This document shows, in pieces, positions 34,332-39,588 of a stretch of 39,588 nucleotides of DNA; the first letter of the stretch is position 1, and the number at the start of each line of letters is the position of its first letter. This stretch comes from Rhizobiaceae bacterium (GTDB lineage: Bacteria > Pseudomonadota > Alphaproteobacteria > Rhizobiales > Rhizobiaceae). The stretch is taken from the NCBI GenBank assembly GCA_020628035.1, contig JAHDFS010000014.1, positions 1 to 39,588 of the forward strand, read 5' to 3'. The notes beneath the pieces are model-generated. The model was not told where the DNA came from. It saw nothing but the letters and a program-made list of their open reading frames with translations, and made no database searches. A program made the position numbers and the translations under genes.

Positions 34332-34661
34332 TTAGTTTCCAGCCACACGGCCTTCAGGGCGATATTTATCCATCACACTGTCTAATTTGGCGTTGGTAAT
34401 CGACGGATTGGCATCTTGAAGACACGGGAGTAAAATTGCTTTATTAGCGCGTTCACGCGCACCAGATGCTTTAGTGCCTTTTGGGGCAGGGTTCACATTG
34501 GCAAAACAATCAACAAATTGCTGCGTTGTTATATCAAGGTCTGCTGCAATTGCAGCCACTGGGCGTTTGGGGTCATTTCGTTTCATTGTGGCAGCTTGAA
34601 CAGATGCTGCTGCGATCAAACCTGCCATTGCCGCTACGATAAGTGTTTGAACTGTCTTCAT
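34332..34661 (-). CDS. small periplasmic protein, unknown function
   Basis: A 109-residue protein with a signal peptide (1-23, ending AASVQA). The mature part is mostly helical, with two Cys (in FVDCFANV and LLPCLQD) that may form a disulfide and several Lys/Arg. It has some likeness to small secreted helical proteins of Rhizobiales but I cannot name a family. ATG 34661 is chosen because AGAGGAT lies seven bases before it and the signal peptide begins there; an in-frame ATG 18 codons earlier lies outside the signal peptide. It ends at the terminator shared with the convergent secreted protein. Confidence 0.78.
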   Translation of the reverse strand: MKTVQTLIVAAMAGLIAAASVQAATMKRNDPKRPVAAIAADLDITTQQFVDCFANVNPAPKGTKASGARERANKAILLPCLQDANPSITNAKLDSVMDKYRPEGRVAGN

Positions 34662-34711
34662 AATCTTGATCCTCTTAAATGTTGTTTTGACAGTTAGAGG
34701 ATGTTGCGAAG

Positions 34712-34738
34712 CCACATTGAACTCAAGTTACAATGCGG
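34712..34738. promoter_or_regulatory. imperfect inverted repeat upstream of the small periplasmic protein
   Basis: CCACATTG and CAATGCGG are inverted copies matching at seven of eight bases around an 11-base spacer, about 50-75 bases upstream of the gene start at 34661. The position fits an operator overlapping the promoter. No regulator gene is adjacent. Confidence 0.3.
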
Positions 34739-34779
34739 TCATCTAGCATTACGATTTGGCAAGATCAGTGCTTGGAAGA

Positions 34780-35526
34780 TTAACTTTTGTTCAGCCGCGC
34801 ATAATGAATTTCGTCAAATCGCGCCGCCAACCCATCATAAAGCATAAGGCGCCCAACCAGGGGATCGCCAATACCAGTGATAAGTTTGATCACTTCCATC
34901 GCTTGCAGCGTCCCAATGACACCGGTTAACGCGCCTATAATCCCTGCTTCAGCACAGGATGGCAACAAGCCATCTGGCGGGGCATCTGGATAAAGATCGT
35001 AAATCGATGGATTGTCATTCTCATAAGGTTTGAACACAGTGATCGAACCATCAAACCGACCAACAGCGGCCATCACCATCGGAATTTTCAACGCCGAAGC
35101 AGCATCTGCCAATATATAACGCGTTGCAAAATGATCGGCGCCATCAACAACCAAATCATAGGCAGAAAGTAGGTCTTGCGCATTCTCATTGGTAAGCCTG
35201 AGATTATGTTCATGAACCGCAACATTTGGATTGATGCGTTTTATGCTTTGCGCAGCGCTTTTAACCTTTGATAGGTCCAATTGATCGCTGTCATGAATAA
35301 TCTGGCGTTGTAAATTAGAGAGCGAAACTTGATCATCATCAATGACGCCAATGGTTCCAATTCCCGCGGCTGCAAGATAGGCAATAACGGGTGAGCCGAG
35401 ACCACCAGCACCTAAAACGGCAACCTTTGCTGCTTTTAACTTTTGCTGACCAATGCCACCAATTTCAGGCAAAATAATATGGCGCGCATAACGTTCAATC
35501 TCAGAACTGTTTAGCTGTTCACTCAT
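34780..35526 (-). CDS. moeB: HesA/MoeB/ThiF family adenylyltransferase
   Basis: E1-like enzyme that adenylates the C-terminal Gly of a ubiquitin-fold sulfur carrier such as MoaD or ThiS. The 248 residues have the ATP motif GAGGLGSPVIAYLAAAG, the following DDDQVSLSNLQRQ and the Cys-containing LLPSCAEAGIIGALTGVIGTLQAMEVIK. Unlike E. coli MoeB it has no CxxC pairs: Cys191 is the only Cys, so the structural zinc site is absent. ThiF or another carrier partner cannot be excluded. It starts nine bases after recF on the same strand and ends the dnaA-dnaN-recF series. Confidence 0.85.
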   Translation of the reverse strand: MSEQLNSSEIERYARHIILPEIGGIGQQKLKAAKVAVLGAGGLGSPVIAYLAAAGIGTIGVIDDDQVSLSNLQRQIIHDSDQLDLSKVKSAAQSIKRINPNVAVHEHNLRLTNENAQDLLSAYDLVVDGADHFATRYILADAASALKIPMVMAAVGRFDGSITVFKPYENDNPSIYDLYPDAPPDGLLPSCAEAGIIGALTGVIGTLQAMEVIKLITGIGDPLVGRLMLYDGLAARFDEIHYARLNKS

Positions 35527-35535
35527 CTGCGCTGC

Positions 35536-36690
35536 CTAACCAACTTTAGAAAGTTGTCCATCTGATACATTAAAATACTGAGCGCGCTCGCCCAGTGCTT
35601 TAAACATATCGCGATCGGTTCCGGTCATAAAGGCCTGACAGTTTAAATTGTCAATGAGATCAAATAATGCCGCGCGGCGTTTTTCATCCAAATGCGCAGC
35701 GATTTCGTCCAACAATAGGATTGGTGCATATCCGGTGAGGTTTTTGACCAAGCGCGCATGCGCGAGTATCAAGCCGATCAAAAGCGCTTTTTGCTCTCCA
35801 GTTGAACAGCTTCCCGCCGGCATGTTCTTTTTATCATGAAACACAATGAGATCTGCTTTGTGAGGGCCAGTCAGTGATCTGCCGGCTGCCGCATCGCGAT
35901 GACGCGTATCGCGCAAATATTCAATAAAGTTCTGTTCTTTATCAACGGCCGGTTCATCCCCCGCGCCCATGTCAAATCCTTCAAGGCTCAGCAGTGCTTT
36001 GGGGAAGCTCTCATCTTCTGAATTGACGTTCACCAAGCCGCTCAACATATTGATAAATTCGTGTCTGGCTGCAGCAATGGCGATCCCAAGCTCTGCCATT
36101 TGTTGTTCGATGCCATCGAGCCAGACAGGATCAATTCTGCCTTCGGATAAAAGTTTATTGCGGCTGCGCATCGCCCGCTCATAAGACAATGACCGCTTGC
36201 CATGGCTTGGATCAATGGCAAGAACCAAACGATCTAAAAAGCGTCTTCGATCTCCAGCTCCGCCAGTAAATAGCCCGTCCATGGCTGGGGTGAGCCACAA
36301 AATACGTGCGTGATCTAATAATTCATCATTGGTTTTTGTGTTGGTGCCATTAATGCGAATGCGGCGCGAGCCTGGCTCATCTAAGCTAAGGCCGGTCCCA
36401 ATATCAACCTCGCCGCACATGCCTTCAATCTTGGCGAAGACAGAAAACGCGCTGTTGCCCGCTGAACCTTCATTTTGATCATCTGTAGATCGATATGGAA
36501 AATCAACATAGGCACTGCGTCGGATGCCACGGCCAGGCGTTAAAAGCGATACCGCTTCCATTAAATTGGTTTTGCCCGAGCCATTTTCACCCGTTAGAAC
36601 CACATGCCGAAAACTGAAATCCTGTTTGAGGCTTACATAGTTTCGAAACTTATCAAGTTTGAGTTGGGTGATATAAACTTTATCGGTCAA
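35536..36690 (-). CDS. recF: DNA replication and repair protein RecF
   Basis: SMC-like ATPase that loads RecA at gaps with RecO and RecR. The 384 residues show Walker A GENGSGKTNLMEAV (about 35-48), the ABC signature CSTGEQKALLIGLILAHARL (about 292-311) and Walker B LLLDEIAAHLDEKRR (about 327-341). The N terminus LKLDKFRNY is typical. It follows dnaN after 14 bases, the common arrangement in bacteria. Confidence 0.96.
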   Translation of the reverse strand: MTDKVYITQLKLDKFRNYVSLKQDFSFRHVVLTGENGSGKTNLMEAVSLLTPGRGIRRSAYVDFPYRSTDDQNEGSAGNSAFSVFAKIEGMCGEVDIGTGLSLDEPGSRRIRINGTNTKTNDELLDHARILWLTPAMDGLFTGGAGDRRRFLDRLVLAIDPSHGKRSLSYERAMRSRNKLLSEGRIDPVWLDGIEQQMAELGIAIAAARHEFINMLSGLVNVNSEDESFPKALLSLEGFDMGAGDEPAVDKEQNFIEYLRDTRHRDAAAGRSLTGPHKADLIVFHDKKNMPAGSCSTGEQKALLIGLILAHARLVKNLTGYAPILLLDEIAAHLDEKRRAALFDLIDNLNCQAFMTGTDRDMFKALGERAQYFNVSDGQLSKVG

Positions 36691-36704
36691 TTACAAAAGA
36701 GCCA

Positions 36705-37823
36705 TTAAACCCGCATAGGCATGAGGACATAAAGCGCATCATCACCAGCTGTGTCATGAACCAGCGTTGGCGAACCCGGATCAGCGAGCAAAAAGACTGC
36801 ATCCGTTCCGGAAAGTTGGTTGGTGATGTCGAGCAAATATTTCGCATTAAAGCCAATATCAATCGGGTCATCATCATAGCCCACGGCCAGTTCTTCCGTC
36901 GCAGTACCAGAATCTGGATTATTGACGGTTAATGTGAGTTGTCCATCAGACAGTGCGAGTTTAACCGCGCGGCCACGTTCAGATGAAATGGTCGAAACCC
37001 GGTCCACGGCCTGCGAGAATACAGCGCAATCAAGCGAGAGTTTCTTGTCATTTCCTGATGGGATCACACGCTGGTAGTCGGGGAAGGTGCCATCGATCAG
37101 CTTTGATGTCATCACAACGCTTCCAATGGTCAGGCGAATTTTTGCCTCAGATACTTCGAACGTGATGGATAGATCCGGATCATCGACAAGTTTTTGCAGT
37201 TCACCCACGGTTTTGCGCGGGATAATAATGCCTGGCATGCCTTCAGACCCGCTTGGCGCGTCAATATCTGCGCGTGCAAGACGGTGACCATCTGTCGCCA
37301 CCGCACGAAGCTTTAAACCATTTTCGGTATCAATGGTGTGAATAAAAATACCGTTGAGATAATAGCGTGTTTCTTCGGTTGAGATCGCAAATTGTGTGCG
37401 ATCAATCAGCATTTTAATATCGGTGGACGCAATACGGAATGTGTTGCTGAAAGCACCTGCTGGCAGATCAGGGAAGTCCGCTTCTGACAAGCATTGCAAA
37501 GAGAAGTTTGACCGACCGGATGCAACTGTCATGGTTTTCCCGTCCGCATCGGTTGATAAAAGCACCTCAGCGCCATCGGGCAATTTTCGGACAATGTCAT
37601 AAAGCAAATGCGCAGGTACTGTGGTTGCGCCCGCTTGCTCGACCATTGCAGCCGTTGCTTCTGTGATCTCGAGATCAAGGTCGGTTGCCTTCATTTCAAG
37701 GCTGGCTTCATTGGCCCGCAAAAGCACATTGGACAAGATCGGAATGGTGTTGCGACGCTCAACAACACGATGGACGTGGTTGAGAGATTTTAACAGGTTT
37801 GAACGCTCTAAAGTAACACGCAT
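36705..37823 (-). CDS. dnaN: DNA polymerase III beta sliding clamp
   Basis: Ring-shaped processivity clamp of the replisome. About 372 residues make three repeated clamp domains; the start MRVTLERSNLLKSLNHVHRVVERRNTIPILSNVLLRA, the middle YYLNGIFIH and VATDGHRLA, and the end GDDALYVLMPMRV are characteristic. ATG 37823 (MRVTLER) is the usual start in relatives; an ATG two codons upstream (37829) is also possible. It lies 203 bases downstream of dnaA on the same strand. Confidence 0.97.
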   Translation of the reverse strand: MRVTLERSNLLKSLNHVHRVVERRNTIPILSNVLLRANEASLEMKATDLDLEITEATAAMVEQAGATTVPAHLLYDIVRKLPDGAEVLLSTDADGKTMTVASGRSNFSLQCLSEADFPDLPAGAFSNTFRIASTDIKMLIDRTQFAISTEETRYYLNGIFIHTIDTENGLKLRAVATDGHRLARADIDAPSGSEGMPGIIIPRKTVGELQKLVDDPDLSITFEVSEAKIRLTIGSVVMTSKLIDGTFPDYQRVIPSGNDKKLSLDCAVFSQAVDRVSTISSERGRAVKLALSDGQLTLTVNNPDSGTATEELAVGYDDDPIDIGFNAKYLLDITNQLSGTDAVFLLADPGSPTLVHDTAGDDALYVLMPMRV

Positions 37824-37829
37824 GATCAT

Positions 37830-38032
37830 ACACCAATATTGTTGAAGCCAGTGTCAGCCAAATTTCGGACGAAGCATAAATTAAGCTTCCTGATTGCATC
37901 GCACAACCGGATTTGTAATTTGCCGATTCCCTTGGTGAAATGCAAGAGAAACAAAATATATAGGATATGCTTTCCCCAGTAATGGCCCAAGTTATGACCG
38001 CTTTGGGCGGCCAAGGGATGATTAGCGGATGA
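37830..38032. other. dnaA-dnaN intergenic region
   Basis: A 203-base gap that should hold the dnaN promoter. I see no DnaA boxes (TTATCCACA type), no strong terminator and no coding frame. GGCCGC/GCGGTC (on the minus strand, about 38000) can form a six-pair stem but lacks a T run. Confidence 0.4.
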
Positions 38033-39588
38033 TTATTCGTTGATCAGACGCTTAAGCAGCTCAACTTCGTGCGATAGTTTTGAATCCTTGTTCATCAAGT
38101 CTTCAATTTTACGAACAGCGTGAAGAACGGTGGTGTGATCACGACCGCCAAATCGACGCCCAATCTCTGGGAAGGAACGTGGTGTCATAGTCTTAGCCAA
38201 ATACATTGCGATTTGACGTGGTTTAACGATCACGCGGGTACGACGGTTTGAAACCAGCTCTTGACGAGAAACATTGAAATGGCGGGACACAACGCGCTGG
38301 ATGTCTTCGATCCGCACACGTTTAGGTTCCCCAGTATTCACAAGGTGTCCTAGCAACGCATCCACGCGCTCAATATCTAGATCAGGCTCAAAACTGCGGC
38401 GGAACATAAGCTGGTTAAATGCTCCCTCTAGCTCGCGGCCGCTCGATGTAATCGTATTGGCAACATGCGCCAAAATTGCTTCAGGAATATCCAGGCTCGG
38501 ATCATTTTGTTGCGCCATTTCCAAGCGATTCTTCAAAATACGCAAGCGCATTTCGTAATCAGGTGCTTCAATCTCAATTGCCACACCGCCTTGAAGACGT
38601 GAGCGAACACGCGGATCAAGAGATTCAAGCTCCCATGGTGCTCTATCTGCAGCAACAACAACTTGCTTGGCAGAATCGAGCAACATGTTGAGCAAGTGGC
38701 AAAATTCATTCTGGATGGATTTGCCCTGGAGGAATTGCATGTCGTCGATGATTAAAAGATCAATGTCACGGAGAGATTCTTTAAATGACAAAGCATCTTT
38801 ATCACGAATAGCCGATGCAAAGCGCCACATGAAATATTCAGCCGTTAGGTAAACAACCCGCGTTGAAGGGTTATTATGACTTGCTGCCGCCGCAATGGAT
38901 TGCAAAAGGTGCGTTTTACCCAAGCCAACATTACTATGGATAAACAACGGATTAAACCTGATGGCACCCATACCGGACTCAGAGATTGTCTTCGCCGCAG
39001 CAAGCGCTACGCGGTTGGATGCGCCTTCTATATAAGTCGAAAAATCAAAACGATTATCTAAGGGCGAGCCAATAACCTTGGCACCGGATGCATCAGCACG
39101 TTGGACATTGCTTTTAGGGTCCAATGCAAACATACGATTTGGGGTCGCAGAATTTGTCTCTTCTGAACGCGTAGATGGACCCTTTAGTTGTTTCGGCGCA
39201 TCATCAGCATCAGAGGTCATATTAGCGGTTGGAATGCGTGTTGCTGAGCGAACAACAATCTCAACTTTCATGATGGCGTCATCTTCGGTCTGAAATAATT
39301 CAGTGATGACATCAAGATACTTATTGTTGATCCAAGATTTCAAAAATGTGGTGGGAACTGAGAGGCGATAGACGTTGCGAGAAGCGGAATGAAGTTTCAA
39401 TCGACCGAACCAAGAGGTGTAAACTTCCTGACCAACCTTTGCCTTTAAGCGCTTTTGAACCCGTTCAAAATTCTTGGTTGCGTCTTCAATCGAAGTTTCG
39501 CCTACTGGTAAAGATGACACGGACGCGGCTACTGTATTGTTTTCTATTTGGAAATCAGCGTTAAGTTCCTGCCAGCTATTTCCATCGC
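38033..39588 (-). CDS. dnaA: chromosomal replication initiator DnaA, 5' end probably beyond the window
   Basis: AAA+ initiator that opens the chromosomal origin and binds DnaA boxes. Seen in order from the N terminus: domain I ([25 protein letters not shown]), a loose linker (about 90-150), the AAA+ domain with [11 protein letters not shown] (Walker A) and [13 protein letters not shown] (Walker B), and the C-terminal HTH with the signature [18 protein letters not shown]. The earliest start codon inside the window is GTG 39520, but it has no ribosome site and the frame stays open and coding-like to the right edge ([17 protein letters not shown]), so translation probably begins further out. It heads dnaA-dnaN-recF-moeB. 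Confidence 0.95.
   Translation of the reverse strand, partial: DGNSWQELNADFQIENNTVAASVSSLPVGETSIEDATKNFERVQKRLKAKVGQEVYTSWFGRLKLHSASRNVYRLSVPTTFLKSWINNKYLDVITELFQTEDDAIMKVEIVVRSATRIPTANMTSDADDAPKQLKGPSTRSEETNSATPNRMFALDPKSNVQRADASGAKVIGSPLDNRFDFSTYIEGASNRVALAAAKTISESGMGAIRFNPLFIHSNVGLGKTHLLQSIAAAASHNNPSTRVVYLTAEYFMWRFASAIRDKDALSFKESLRDIDLLIIDDMQFLQGKSIQNEFCHLLNMLLDSAKQVVVAADRAPWELESLDPRVRSRLQGGVAIEIEAPDYEMRLRILKNRLEMAQQNDPSLDIPEAILAHVANTITSSGRELEGAFNQLMFRRSFEPDLDIERVDALLGHLVNTGEPKRVRIEDIQRVVSRHFNVSRQELVSNRRTRVIVKPRQIAMYLAKTMTPRSFPEIGRRFGGRDHTTVLHAVRKIEDLMNKDSKLSHEVELLKRLINE

Noticed and set aside
37830-38032. Chromosomal origin next to dnaA
   Set aside because: No DnaA boxes, AT-rich unwinding element or iterons seen between dnaA and dnaN; in this bacterial order the origin is often elsewhere.

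Overview
The window is a stretch of alphaproteobacterial chromosome, most likely from a Hyphomicrobiales (Rhizobiales) lineage with a fairly low G+C content for that group (my impression is mid-40s percent, not counted). The placement rests on the irr gene divergent from a fabA-fabB-fabI operon, a RegB/ActS-type redox kinase, a MoeB-like gene behind dnaA-dnaN-recF, and a YlxR-L7Ae fusion inside the nusA-infB operon. No phage, transposon, CRISPR array, tRNA or rRNA is visible.

Layout: (1) 0.1-4.6 kb, minus strand: an M20 dipeptidase, a secreted leucine-rich-repeat protein and a class A penicillin-binding protein, with a TTAA-N7-TTAA (CtrA-like) site ahead of the last. (2) 4.6-4.77 kb, minus strand: a probable trans-acting small RNA of about 135 nt with three hairpins whose loops are C-rich anti-Shine-Dalgarno sequences and whose last hairpin is a terminator. 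This is the best candidate here for something beyond ordinary annotation. (3) 4.97-11.74 kb, plus strand: polA, hrpB and actS (no actR follows). (4) 11.76-14.6 kb: an accessory block of a MATE exporter, a TfoX-N-domain protein and an HxlR regulator, divergent from a small membrane protein; the shared promoter region holds repeated operator-like sequences. (5) 14.75-25.1 kb, plus strand: the translation/RNA-metabolism cluster rimP-nusA-ylxR/L7Ae-infB-(small membrane ORF)-rbfA-truB-rpsO-pnp, with structured leaders before rpsO and pnp. (6) 25.16-28.5 kb: an accessory block of two membrane proteins (one a GT87-type glycosyltransferase), a nitroreductase-like protein, a DUF1428 protein and a minimal PilZ protein. 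(7) 28.5-33.5 kb: the unsaturated fatty-acid operon fabA-fabB-fabI (minus strand), divergent irr, a secreted SH3 protein and a D-2-hydroxyacid dehydrogenase. (8) 33.6-34.7 kb: two small secreted proteins of unknown function meeting at a strong terminator. (9) 34.8-39.6 kb, minus strand: dnaA-dnaN-recF-moeB, with dnaA running off the right edge.

Functionally the window is mostly housekeeping: replication and repair (dnaA, dnaN, recF, polA), translation initiation and ribosome maturation (rimP, infB, rbfA, truB, rpsO), RNA turnover (pnp), envelope synthesis (PBP, fab genes), and iron/heme and redox regulation (irr, actS). The less explained material lies in the sRNA, the structured leaders, the ORF between infB and rbfA, and the two accessory blocks.
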